From positions 224,533 through 288,532 of the forward strand of contig VDMD01000038.1 in NCBI GenBank assembly GCA_007026445.1: a stretch of 64,000 nt of DNA. Reading direction: 5' to 3'. Origin of the DNA: Schizophyllum amplum. Lineage: Eukaryota > Basidiomycota > Agaricomycetes > Agaricales > Schizophyllaceae. Positions 36,125-46,339 of the stretch are shown here, piece after piece; position 1 is the stretch's first letter; every line of letters starts with the position of its first letter. Under the pieces are notes generated by a model. The model saw only the letters and a list, made by a program, of their open reading frames with translations. It searched no databases and was not told the DNA's origin. The position numbers and the translations under genes are program-made.

Positions 36125-37027
36125 TCATCCCGGCACCGGCCACGCGGGCGGACAGTACGGCTCCTCGGGAAGCATCAAGGGAGGACGTGCAAGAACACTG
36201 CGCGCCGGTGATGCGCTCGAGTAGCGCGAACGTGGAATGGACGCAGTGCGTGAATGGGCAGCGGACTGCGCCGAGGAACGGCGCGAAGGCTCAACGCTGG
36301 GTGCCCAAGTGGTGGGAAGCATCAGCGGGCTCAGTAGTGCGGCGTCCGTGCCTTCTCCCGCGGCAGATTGATGACCTTCTACGGGCGGCAGGTTCTGAAG
36401 AAGCGGCATCGGGAGCGGCCGCGGGGACTGTTCCGGGGAGTACGGATGGAGGCGCGACGCGCGACGCTGGCCTCGTCGCTGCTTGGCAGCATGCTTCTTC
36501 CCTGGGCCACTGGCTGTCGCTAGATGAGCTCGACGCACGATTGTGTAGCCAGGAAACGTACCCCAATCGACCTGACTCTTGGGTTCAATGGCTACAGCGG
36601 CCATCGTAGACGTTAATTTGGCAAGAGAGTCACCAGGGAGAGGTTCGAGACGATTATGGTCTTCCACTCCAAGGAGACCCAGCCCGATGACTGGGCTTTC
36701 GCGCTTCAATCCCTTGCGCTTCACGCGGTGGGACGGGCGTCGAGTCACCTCGACGGGAATAAGGTCGAGTGGAGGTAGTTCATCTACTACTGTATCATGA
36801 GCTTTCCGTTCAAGGGCAGGATCAGGAGAGAGCGCACCTTCGCACCAAGGCAAATCGATCGTATAATCTGGATGTCTAGGCGTGTCGATAGTGTCCGCGT
36901 ACTTCGCGCTTTCGCCGCTGAGTGTGGCCTTCGTCTGCCGATCCCAGGATGCCGCGGCTGACTGGCTGGTGAACCTATCGTACTCTTGAAAACTGCTGTT
37001 CTGGCCGATATTCATCCTCGAGGACAT
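36125..37027 (-). CDS. Unrecognised basic, Pro/Ser-rich protein
   Basis: Single exon; 300 residues from the ATG at 37027 (MSSRMNIGQNSSFQEYDRF). The open frame extends 12 codons further but only to a TTG. The middle has a Lys/Arg-rich patch (RRPSHRVKRKGLKRE) and GPGKKHAAKQRRGQRRAS, fitting nuclear localisation signals. The C-terminus is Ser/Pro/Arg-rich. No folded domain, signal peptide or membrane span. A nuclear disordered protein is inferred; the family is unknown to me. Confidence 0.6.
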   Translation of the reverse strand: MSSRMNIGQNSSFQEYDRFTSQSAAASWDRQTKATLSGESAKYADTIDTPRHPDYTIDLPWCEGALSPDPALERKAHDTVVDELPPLDLIPVEVTRRPSHRVKRKGLKRESPVIGLGLLGVEDHNRLEPLPGDSLAKLTSTMAAVAIEPKSQVDWGTFPGYTIVRRAHLATASGPGKKHAAKQRRGQRRASRLHPYSPEQSPRPLPMPLLQNLPPVEGHQSAAGEGTDAALLSPLMLPTTWAPSVEPSRRSSAQSAAHSRTASIPRSRYSSASPARSVLARPPLMLPEEPYCPPAWPVPG

Positions 37028-38093
37028 GGTGATGGTTTGTGATAGCAATCGATTGAGAAGCAAGACGCTGCAGCTGCGCGAGGGGACGGATGATGGGTAT
37101 GAAGATGGTGTTCGAAAGCAAGATGCTGCCCCAGGGCCATTATGAAGACAACCTCAGCCTCGTGTACGCCGATGCCTCGTGCAGGTCACGGTCGTACGCG
37201 TCATCGACTGGGTCGAGATGCAGTCATGCTCGGAGAGCGCGAGCGGCCGTCTTTCTAAGGCCGTGTGGAAATCAGTTCTTCTCGACTGGGAATGACTTCG
37301 GGAACTTGGAAGGCTGATCAGGGGGCGAGGATAGCACGACACTCATAGGCTGCGATGCGTAGGCGCCCGCTGGGGAAAGAACCAGAAGCGCATTCCAGCC
37401 TTGGGAGGAGGTAGCATGGGGCACACCTTCATTGTAACGAGGATGCCTGCATGTTGTTCCTGTCATTGTCATGCTCCGTCCGGGGAGACAACTTCGGAGT
37501 GGGCGCATACGACGAAAAAGGGCATCGCAGCAGGTCAGTATGTTGAACTCAAAAGCTTTCCCACATGCCTGCGAAAGAGGGTTAGAGTGCTTCGAGGCAA
37601 CTTCGAGGCGCGACAGGCGACCGCTCAAGTCGTATGACTCACGAGATGATGGAGGGTCGGCGCGACAGCGTTGTCACGAACGTGCACTACGCGCGGCCCC
37701 TCCTCGCAGATGTCCGAACAAGTTCGTTCAGAGTTAGACTCAAGCACCTAAGGAGTGCCTGTCTGGCTATGGTGCCATGTCAAAACATACAAGCAGGAGC
37801 CCCTCGAGGTCAATACGAAGGCGGAGTGCATGTTTATGACAGCCGGACAGAGGCAGCAACGGCATTTCCCGGTACACGTTCGCTGTTCAGCATATATCAA
37901 CTGCATCAAGTCGACTCCAGGTCGACGAATGGTTCATTTAGGCATCACAGAGAAGTATACACAATATGGCAATTATTTAACACATTACAGTATCGAGTGA
38001 GAATAGGCTACAGCAGAGATAGAAAGATATAGACAGAACATATTACACTGGAGGAAGAAGTCCGACATGGTCTCCGGACCGGCGCGCATTTAC
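37028..38093. other. Intergenic, possible undetected short gene
   Basis: A minus-strand open frame (37628-37272) has fairly protein-like composition but starts with TTG and shows no domain. I do not call it a gene. Confidence 0.35.
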
Positions 38094-39017
38094 CTAGTAA
38101 GTAATGCCCTCTTTGCAGGGCGGAGGTACGACGAGCTCCACACAATCATGTACCTTTGACATACGAACCATACAAGATCTAATGATCTGCTCTCCCCCAC
38201 CACGACGATAATTATACAGGCAGAGCTTCTGGAACCGCGGCAGCAGTCCGCGCTCGATCTTGTCCGCTAGAATGTTGTCGAAGGTCATCCAGCGTGCAGC
38301 TAGATGCGGGTCTTCTTCGTACGCCGGCACTGCTAGCACGACATCCAATCGCTCAAGTGGAATGACATCCTCGACGTCGCGCAGCATTTGCTCGAGCACC
38401 CAGGGAGCGCAGACGTGATCGCCGAGTCGCTGGAAGTCGAGAGTCAAAGTGGTAAGCTTCCGCGCGAGGACGAGAGGGTTGGCGGGCAGTTTGCCGTCTT
38501 GGCCGAGCCACGGAGTTGTGAACTTCGCGCTAGTGAGCGCGTCAGACATCTTCGATAGCAAGTGCGCGATGCTAGCGGCTGCGGGCGCGTCGCTATACAC
38601 GACCGGCTGGAAGTCGTGGCACATAATTTCCAGATGTTGCGTACGCCCGACGTCGAAGGTGCAGCGTGAGTCGAGCAGCCAGGCAATCATGGCCTCCAGC
38701 CGAGCGGGGCCCCAGCTGTAGACGTCGAGGAACTCTGGACGTACGGTGGTGTTGTTCCAGTTTGAGCCGTCGGCTTTCATAAGAAGGCTTCCGACGGGAG
38801 CGCGGTAGCTTGTGTCGTTGTCGGCGTCGCTGATGGTGACAGACGCGTTGTTGAGGTCGAGCAAGCTGAGGGCGGTTCCCGCTGGCTGCTTCCGCCGCAG
38901 CTCGTGATTGTGATGCGGTCCCCAGGCTAACTGCATCGATGGATAATCCTCGAATGGGTATGGTGGGGGCGCCCGATCACCGGTGCCAGCGATGTTGGGT
39001 GAGGGTGTGGAGGACAT
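38094..39017 (-). CDS. Uncharacterised 307-residue protein
   Basis: Single exon from the ATG at 39017 (MSSTPSPNIAGTGDRAPP). Upstream in-frame starts were rejected because a TATA box sits only ~70 bp upstream of this ATG. Pieces such as SILLMKADGS-like turns, EMIAWLLDSRCTFD-like helices and LARKLTTLTLDFQRLGDHV suggest a folded mixed alpha/beta, possibly leucine-rich region as in mushroom F-box-related proteins, but no F-box is present. Function unknown. Confidence 0.65.
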   Translation of the reverse strand: MSSTPSPNIAGTGDRAPPPYPFEDYPSMQLAWGPHHNHELRRKQPAGTALSLLDLNNASVTISDADNDTSYRAPVGSLLMKADGSNWNNTTVRPEFLDVYSWGPARLEAMIAWLLDSRCTFDVGRTQHLEIMCHDFQPVVYSDAPAAASIAHLLSKMSDALTSAKFTTPWLGQDGKLPANPLVLARKLTTLTLDFQRLGDHVCAPWVLEQMLRDVEDVIPLERLDVVLAVPAYEEDPHLAARWMTFDNILADKIERGLLPRFQKLCLYNYRRGGGEQIIRSCMVRMSKVHDCVELVVPPPCKEGITY

Positions 39018-39082
39018 GGCGCGCGGATGCTGGATGGTGTGGGAGAGAAAGATGTTGAGAGAGAAAGGTGCACTCAGCGTTC

Positions 39083-39090
39083 CTTTTATA
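39083..39090 (-). promoter_or_regulatory. TATA box of 38094-39017 gene
   Basis: TATAAAAG on the minus strand, ~70 bp upstream of the ATG; decides the start choice for that gene. The following 39091-39548 holds no supported gene. Confidence 0.6.
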
Positions 39091-39548
39091 TGCGGCGCCC
39101 GTTTCTTTATGACCATCACGAATCGATCACAGACCAGCAGGCCTTGTCATTCACACCGCCACCTTTGTCCACTCTACATGAGTCATTTAATTGGCTTTGG
39201 CCCCAAAAGAAGTTTGCTACTGGCCATTCCATGCGGTAACCTTGTGCTTCAATGGTGGCAACACAATTGGGCCGCCGACAATAAGCGGGTATTGTTCTCA
39301 ACTTCAAGATGCATGGGCGCTGCAAACAAAGGGTTCGGGCACGTGATTGAGTGTTTTGGACCACCTTCAACTTGTACACACAAAGACAAATACGCCACTT
39401 CAGTCGTCGTAATTCAGGCTGCTTGCAGGCCAACTTCTCGTTGTTTGCGACCCTCGAGCGCTTCTCTGCTAACTTTCAGTATACGATACATCAACATTGT
39501 GATCGATAACAGGATAGTACTTAAGATATCAGCTACAACATAATATCA

Positions 39549-39949
39549 TTACGTTGAAAGACTACCTAGTCTCGGCGCGCCAAGAGTCTTGAGCATCGCC
39601 GTCTCCCTCGAGCACATCCCCTCATCGTCCTCGTCTCCCTCTCCCTCAAGCGTCTTCTTCTTCCCATCCTGGACCCTCCTCCTATTCTCAATCTTCTTCA
39701 TCGTCTTACTGGTCAAGACGGACAGCCAGAGTATCCGGTAGGCTCATTGTTGAGCGTCTTGATACGCCGGACCTTGTCTGGCATGATGATAAAGCCAAGT
39801 TCCTCAGCAAACGTTCCCTCGAGATGCAGGCGGAAGCACGTGGCATTGCCGCCGTCGATACAGTAATATCCTGAGGCATCTATTCCAAAGGACGATCTTC
39901 TTGCGCTCAGCGCTGCGGAGGAACGGCGGGACGCGCCTTCGCCGGCCAC
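39549..39949 (-). pseudogene. Gene fragment with coding-like C-terminal end
   Basis: Two minus-strand pieces look coding. One reads SSFGIDASGYYCIDGGNATC followed by a helix and MPDKVRRIKTLNNE. The other, after a gap near 39712, reads a Lys/Glu/Asp-rich tail ending MLKTLGAPRLGSLST with a TAA at 39549. No clean intron joins them and no start is visible, so this is either a decayed gene or an incomplete model. Family not recognised. Confidence 0.35.
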
Positions 39950-40506
39950 AAAGGTCTTGTCGAAGGCACTCTACCCGGAAGCCAGGTACTGCCAGCTAAT
40001 AAACAGAGACATGTCATGACCGTCTTGTGGCGCAGAAGCCAGTTCAGCCGTCACTTGCAAACGATAAAAAGCTTCGTGATCTTCTGCGCTGGCGACAGAC
40101 TCAGGATGTCCAAGTTACTTATTCAGAACCAAGCCGCTGTCTGTTTAGGAGAGGTCACCTCTGCTGCCGCTAGGACTATTTCAACAATAGCGAGCGCAGC
40201 CGTGGTCCCCAGAGATCGTGCTGGCCAAGAGCAAGGTGACCCCAACGATGTAACGCTGGTGTGACCCACCGCGACAATGTGTCACCGACCTCACAATGCA
40301 TAAGACCGATGAGGTAATCCTAAAATGGGCTTGCCTTCTGCCATCACGTTGAACGGCGGCGACGCGTTCTGTCGCTCGCACACGTCTACAGCCTCTCGAA
40401 TCATATTCCCTCATTTGAAACCTCTCCAGTGAACACTTGTGACGACCAAGGCGCGGGATATAGCCCGTCACTGAAGATACAACCGGTTGAGACTAGGCGT
40501 GCCAAA

Positions 40507-41399
40507 ATGTTCTTCATCGTGAGTTAGACGCGTGCTCGAGCATGCGACAGCCCTGACGGATGTCCCCCCCGCTCCAAACCATTTTTATCATGGCCTCGAA
40601 CGGTCTCACAATAGAAGGAACTCACGCACTCGATCCTCTTGCATCCGTCCTTCTTTGGGCCACAGATGACGAGCTTCCTGGAAGCCAAGCTCTACGCAGA
40701 CGTGGAAGGGACTTGCTCCGGTCGGTTTGGCTACATCATTGCGGTCGTCAGCATTCTCGACATTGGGAAGGGAATGGTCATGAGCGGCAGCGGCCAGGTG
40801 TGTGACGGCGCTTCTTGCTTTAGCGCTCTGCTGAAGGTGCCCCTCCCCCTCTTCTCAGGCAGAGTTCATCACGCGCTACCGTGCCATTGTCTTCAAGCCT
40901 TTCAAGGGCGAGGTGGTGGACGGTGTGGTGAACAACGTCACGAAGGCATGCTGCTTCGCGACGACCAGCGGCGCAGCTGACGTTTCCGCGTTCAGATGGG
41001 GTTCTTCGCAGATGTTGGACCGTTGACGGTGTTCGTTTCTCATCAAGTGCGTGCTCATACATTCACTCTGTGGCCGCCCAACTGACGACGATCAAACAGC
41101 TCATCCATCCCGACATGAAGTTCGACCCGAACTCCAATCCACCCTCCTTCGCCTCCGAAGACGCGGTATGTATCATTCGGATGCAATCCTGCTGCAGACA
41201 TGCTTGCGTCGCGGTTCAATGGCTGAAGCCTTGTCCAGATCATTGAGAAGAACACGAAGGTCAGGTTAAAGATTGTCGGGACGCGTGTAGATGCCACAGA
41301 GATTGTGAGTTGGGTCGCCTTACTTTCGATCATAGTCTAACCGGTATGCAGTTCGCAATCGGCACAATAAAAGAGGATCATCTTGGCGTCGTCGAGTAG
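40507..41399 (+). CDS. RPB7: RNA polymerase II subunit Rpb7
   Basis: Seven exons close to 170 residues: 40507-40518 (12 nt), 40615-40797, 40859-40945, 40996-41046, 41100-41165, 41239-41304, 41352-41399. The sequence runs MFFI-KELTHSILLHPSFFGP, an RNP-like tip region with YIIAVVSILDIGKG, then the OB fold (YRAIVFKPFKGEVVDG, MGFFADVGPLTVFVS, KVRLKIVGTRVDATEIFAIG), ending in TIKEDHLGVVE. Length and motifs match Rpb7, which with Rpb4 forms the Pol II stalk that binds nascent RNA. Intron 3 (40946-40995) starts with GC instead of GT. Confidence 0.97.
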
Positions 41400-42567
41400 G
41401 CTTGAGCTGAGCGCCCCCTGCCTCTGCTTTGCCGTCGTCTGTCCTGGGCATGTTCGGGTCAACTGCTTGTATCTCGTACGTAGGTTCACTACTCTGGACC
41501 ATGTTATGGCTTTAGGGCGAGGACTACTCACGGTTCATGCCGTCGAATGCATTGACATAGTACGCATGCACGTAACATAGAATTGTACGCTAATATCATC
41601 GGTACAGAACGCTCAGGCTGGCGGCGATGAATACAGTCTAGGGTACACATCGTGCTATGCAACTTGCAGCTTTGAGTTCTCAGAAAGGCAAGTCTTGTTC
41701 CTTGTTCTGACTTAGGAATGTCACCATTCGGATCAATGGCGCACGCACCCTGAACCAGCGATATTATGGCAACAATATCCCAGAGCAGGCAACGCGGCCA
41801 GACTGGCAATGGAACCTCTACAGCTCTATGCATTTGAAAATGAGAGTCATGAACGACAGCAGCCACCCGAACCAGGCGAACCTGCGCTACGTGCTCCCGG
41901 GCGTCTATGTACCTGCATCCTTTTGTATACGAGCAAGTACCGCGCGACACCCGCGTCACCCATCCGCGCCCTTCTGCGCGGAGGCATACTGACGGCCAAC
42001 GCAAGTTCCACCATATTTCTCCGCCGAGGCTTTTGCGATCTGGGACCTCGAGAAGACGCTCCTCGATCCAACAGCCGGCAGAACGTGCAGGGACTACGAG
42101 GTGTTGGCTCCAGTACAGGGACTTCCTGCTTCAGTCGAACAAGCTGTAACTCAAGGGATAGCGAGGCGGTGCGTAGCATGGGACGGGAGCTCTGGGCGAC
42201 TTTGTCTCGCAAAGAAGTCGGCGTCGACTATTGAAATCGTAGACTTCAGTGCTGCCTTGAAGTACGACCAGAGTTTTGATAATCGGAGGAAGGACTTGAA
42301 CATGATGTTGATGTCATTAACACATACCGTCGTATACAAGATGACTGTATAAAGAGTAACAACTTCGAGAGCCCCAATTAACATATCAACGTTAACGCCA
42401 AGGCTTGCTCTCGTCCGGCCACGGAGGCGCCTCTGGGCCCGTATGGGTAGAGCTGTCCAGTGTCCTGGACTTTGCGCAGCGCGCAGTTCGGGCCCTAGAT
42501 TCTCGTTGTCTTGCTGTGCCGATGAGGCGAATATCCTTGCGCTCGGACAATGTCCCAAGATGGGGCA
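41400..42567. other. Region between RPB7 and RPC25; possible coding remnant
   Basis: Convergent intergenic region. On the plus strand, 41713-41990 reads protein-like sequence (RINGARTLNQRYYGNNIPEQ, then LYSSMHLKMRVMND), and about 42015-42100 reads SAEAFAIWDLEKTLLDPTAG. No start, continuous splicing or known domain could be established. It may be a decayed or unusual gene. Confidence 0.3.
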
Positions 42568-43482
42568 TCAACCTTCCTCCATCGCCTCCGTCTCTGGTTC
42601 TGCATTCCACCACGCCGTCGGTCCCAGTCCCTGCTCGCCTATTGAGCACTGTAGACGGTGGCTAGTTAACAGTGATGCTCCTTCAAGCATGGCTCACGCA
42701 CGATGACAGTATAGGGCGGACGTTTGATCTCGTTCGTCTGCACTGGTTTGACTGGGCCATTCATTTCAGGTTTCTGTACTGGTCCTGGCTCGTCATCATA
42801 GAATTCGTCGGCTTCGACGCGCATTCGTATGACTTCGCCCGCGTCTATGTACATTCTCGTGTCGGTGGGGGTATCGAGAAGGACGTGAACAGACAGCGGT
42901 TCGTCGGCTGGGATGAGACAATACTCAGTAGGCGTGTGGCTTGCAAAAAGCTTGTCACGGACCTGGCGCATCCTCGGGCGGATTTGGCAACCAGAAGTGG
43001 GCGCGTTCATTGGGATCGAAAGCGGATGGTTGGGGGAGGTACATTGCGGGGATGTAGACATCGTCGAAGAAGTTCAAGCTCACTGATCGCAGTCAGGATA
43101 CGCTGCGAGAAAGGCGTAGAAACACGTACCGCGTATCCCCTCTTCATCAGAAGACTTGACTTTCCCCAGCACAACTTCGGAGACGAATGGTCGGAATACG
43201 ACCAGCCGAAAGGTGACTAGCCGCCTATGTCAGAGCACAAGTATTGCATAAGACTCAGACAGCCCAAAGCATACCTTTGTACCACAGCATTCCATCCCCA
43301 TATCGTACCTTCCCTTCGCTCGCCTGGCTCAGGTCGAAGACACATATCCCAAGTCCGACGTTATGCAGGACGCGATTTGCATACTTCTTGTTGAGCTCCG
43401 TTATGATTGCCTCTTGCGCAGGGACTCCAAAATCTGACGGGTGTATGGGAACTGTGTCTTTTATGACAGATAATTGGAACAT
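42568..43482 (-). CDS. RPC25: RNA polymerase III subunit Rpc25 (Rpc8)
   Basis: Five exons close to 233 residues: 43482-43275, 43216-43130, 43082-42963, 42907-42702, 42648-42568. The N-terminal tip domain reads MFQLSVIKDTVPIHPSDFG...NVGLGICVFDL; then FRLVVFRPFVSEVVLGKV, the strongly diagnostic SLNFFDDVYIP, an acidic loop, and the C-terminal GEQGLGPTAWW block of the Pol III paralogue. With Rpc17 it forms the Pol III stalk needed for initiation. The ATG directly precedes the conserved FQLS start. The gene converges on RPB7, its Pol II paralogue, 1.2 kb away. Confidence 0.96.
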
Positions 43483-43655
43483 GGTGGTCGGAGAAGAGAT
43501 CGGTAAATATTGATTGCTACCGCGGACCTCCGCGGCTTCACCAAGAACAATTGCAATTGCCAAAACGGTCACACCCATTGTTCTCCAACCCGGAAACTGA
43601 GCGTCGTTCGCAGCGCCTATGGAGCGTCTACATATGTTGCACAGTGCAAATTAAT

Positions 43656-45611
43656 TTAATCTCGCAATTCGATAGAGTGAGGGAATTGGAAGATGTCCAT
43701 AGGGTCGTACACGCTCTTGAGTTCGGTCAATCGCTCGTAGTGGCCGCCGTAGAAGAGCCTCTGCCCTGTTATCGACATCAGATGAGTTGATCAAAGGAGA
43801 AGAAGGTTATTCAGCATCGAAACTCACAGTCCTGAAGCCTATCGTCAGGATAGTTCACGTAGGCGCCGTAAGGCCAATCCACAGGTTCATTCTGGATTAT
43901 GCTGTTCGCCATCCCTATGAAGAGCAGTCAGTGAACGCATAAAAATTGACCGCGCGTTAACTCACCGTCGACAAAAGAAAAGCCCGCGTCAGGAAACGAA
44001 GGTAGTGAGGCTGCTGACGCGTACAGCTGCAAATTGAATAGCTTGTCGCGATGCGCGAATGCGGTCTTGTCTGCAGGCACTGCATTGATAGCAGAGTTGC
44101 TGCCTCCGTACAGCTCAACTTCTACAAACCAGGACTACTCACGCGCATCAGCCTTGATTAGAGATCAATGCGCTGTTGGGACTACGCACCAAGTCCGACT
44201 CAAACCCATCGGTAGTGAGGTACTCGATGAATGCGTCTATGGCTTCCGCGCTCATCCCCTCCTTCTCCGGAGTTAGCAGAGACTTCGCGTAGAAGGTGTC
44301 GTGGTAAGGCTCCATAGTACTCGTGTCCAGTTCACCAAACACCCAAGCCGCGAGCACTGTAATCCAGTCGCCCTGAGTGACATTCGAACTGTCCGGTTCG
44401 CGGAAGAGATCCATGTATGGCGCGATGGTATCGTTGAATGTCGCTGGATCGTCCCAATGCACGCCGAAGTACTGCACAGCCAGGTTGCTCGAGACGGAGC
44501 CTTTATTCAGCACAAGCTCGCCACCGAGAGTAGCGGGGATGCCGCTTTGGACGAAGTCTTGATATGAGCCGAGTGCATGAGACGCCTCTTCAGCGGTAAA
44601 ATCCCAGTTATACTGAAATGTGGTTCCGCCGAGCGGAGGCACAGGCTCGGTGGCGAAGACGTACGAAGTTACAATGCCGAGAGAAGCTCCTGCTCCACGA
44701 ATGCCCTGAGGGAATAGTCAGCACATATCTGACTCTGTACATATGAGTCTTACCCAAAAGAGGTCCGGGTTTTCGTCCTCGGATACTGTGACAACGCTCC
44801 CGTTACTGAGGACGACAGTTTCGGACACAGCGCGATCAAGCAGTAGACCCCACATGCGGGAATGGTGACCGTATCCACCACCGGCTGAGGCTTTTTAGCA
44901 CGAGCGCCTATCTCTCTATAGTATACTCACTGGCATGACCGCCAACCCTGCGCGATGAAGTCAGCTTCCAAAGTGATGACGACCTATCCAAAGGGGAAAA
45001 TGCGCTCACCCTACGGTCGTACAACGCCCATGAGGGAGTGCTCGGCCATACTCGTTCAGGATCCGAGCGACATCCCCAAGGCGGTTCCCCGCTCCGATCT
45101 CGACGGTGTTCGTTGCCTCGTTCACAGCTATTGTCTTGAAGCCGCTCATGTCAACGACCAACGTGCCGTTCTTTCCTCCCAAGCCACCAGCAACATAGCT
45201 ATGCTAGTGCGATGAACATCGCGTTAGGCTGACTGAATATAAGGCGTTTGTAAGGAGCAGGCTACATACACCTCCACTGCGGGCTGTGACATCAAGGTCC
45301 TGCGCGGCACCTGCAGCAACGACAGCGCCCACTTGCTCGGAAGTGGTCGGATACGTCACTGCGACGGGTGCGATGGTGTAGCGCAGGTTGTCTGCGAATA
45401 GCGTCAGCGAGCTGGGGAGCTCGCGATATCAATGCTTACACGCTGTGCTTGCATTGCCATACGCCTGGTCTTCCTGGAAGACTGCTGACACTTTCGCTGC
45501 ATCAAGAGCTTCACGTAACGCCCCCAAGTCTTGAGCGCTCGAGAGACGGGCACAGTAGGGAGAGGCAGCAAGGGCGATGACGGTTGTTCCCAATGCGCGC
45601 AGGCCAATCAT
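43656..45611 (-). CDS. Secreted FAD-dependent oxidase, berberine-bridge-enzyme type
   Basis: Nine exons close to 505 residues: 45611-45440, 45391-45270, 45203-45010, 44947-44931 (17 nt), 44884-44754, 44705-44190, 44134-43966, 43914-43828, 43765-43656. A signal-like N-terminus (MIGLRALGTTVIALAA) is followed by the FAD-binding PP-loop region ARSGGHSY with H99 as the covalent flavin histidine, and GRCTTVGVGGHATGGGYG with C159 as the probable second, cysteinyl flavin bond. The C-terminal BBE segment ends LFYGGHYERLTELKSVYDP. Such enzymes oxidise carbohydrates or secondary metabolites with O2; the substrate is not inferable. A TATA box lies ~60 bp upstream. A decayed copy lies head-to-head at 46340-48526. 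Confidence 0.93.
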
Positions 45612-45671
45612 CTCCGAGGAAGTGAACCTTGGAAGAAGATGGGTGATTCAGATGTCCGGACTTCGTCTGGC

Positions 45672-45679
45672 CTTTATAG
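45672..45679 (-). promoter_or_regulatory. TATA box of FAD oxidase gene
   Basis: Minus-strand CTATAAAGG, ~60 bp upstream of the ATG at 45611. The stretch 45680-46339 between the head-to-head copies holds no other gene. Confidence 0.5.
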
Positions 45680-46339
45680 CTGCGCATTGTGGCATGCCCG
45701 AGCGAAATACGCCGGGGCTGTCCCGCTAGAGCGGCGCTATGGCTGAGAATGAGTAGGATGGGCGTGCAGGATACGCACATCAGGTTTCGTCTTGATAGAT
45801 CGTCAACATGGAATATGCAGTCTAACCGAGACTGGACTGTCCGCTGAACCAGATGACCATTACGGCCACCGCATAGTCCGGAGTCAGGAACGTTGCTCTC
45901 TACGGTGTAGCCAGCTTGAGATGGGCTATAAGGCCTAAGGACCGACTGGGATGGATGGGCAAACTTGGGCAAACTGAGCGCAAGATGACTGTTTGTCAGG
46001 TCAACACGCGAGCGTGACAGGCGCCCCGCCCAAAACGTCACATCACGCGTAAGGCTCTGCTCTGCGCTCGTCTTCAACTTGTCTTCTATCATCATGTTTC
46101 TGATAAACAAGGAAGCACTCATAAGATGTCAAGGCTACCTCCTCTGCCTCGTGACCGGAACGTTGTGGATCTGATAGCCCCGAGTTGCTCTGTATCTCAA
46201 ACTACGACGAATCCGCCGGTTAGCGAAGTGCAGCCTCTGGTGCTGAGCCCTCCCGCTTGTTTCTCGTTTGGCCACGAATGTACGTGGCAGTGCGCGAAGA
46301 TACACTCGAGAGAGGTCGAACTGCTTATTGTGCACTGAG

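Noticed and set aside
37272..37628. 118-codon minus-strand frame
   Set aside because: Starts only with TTG and has no domain; kept as an uncertain intergenic note.
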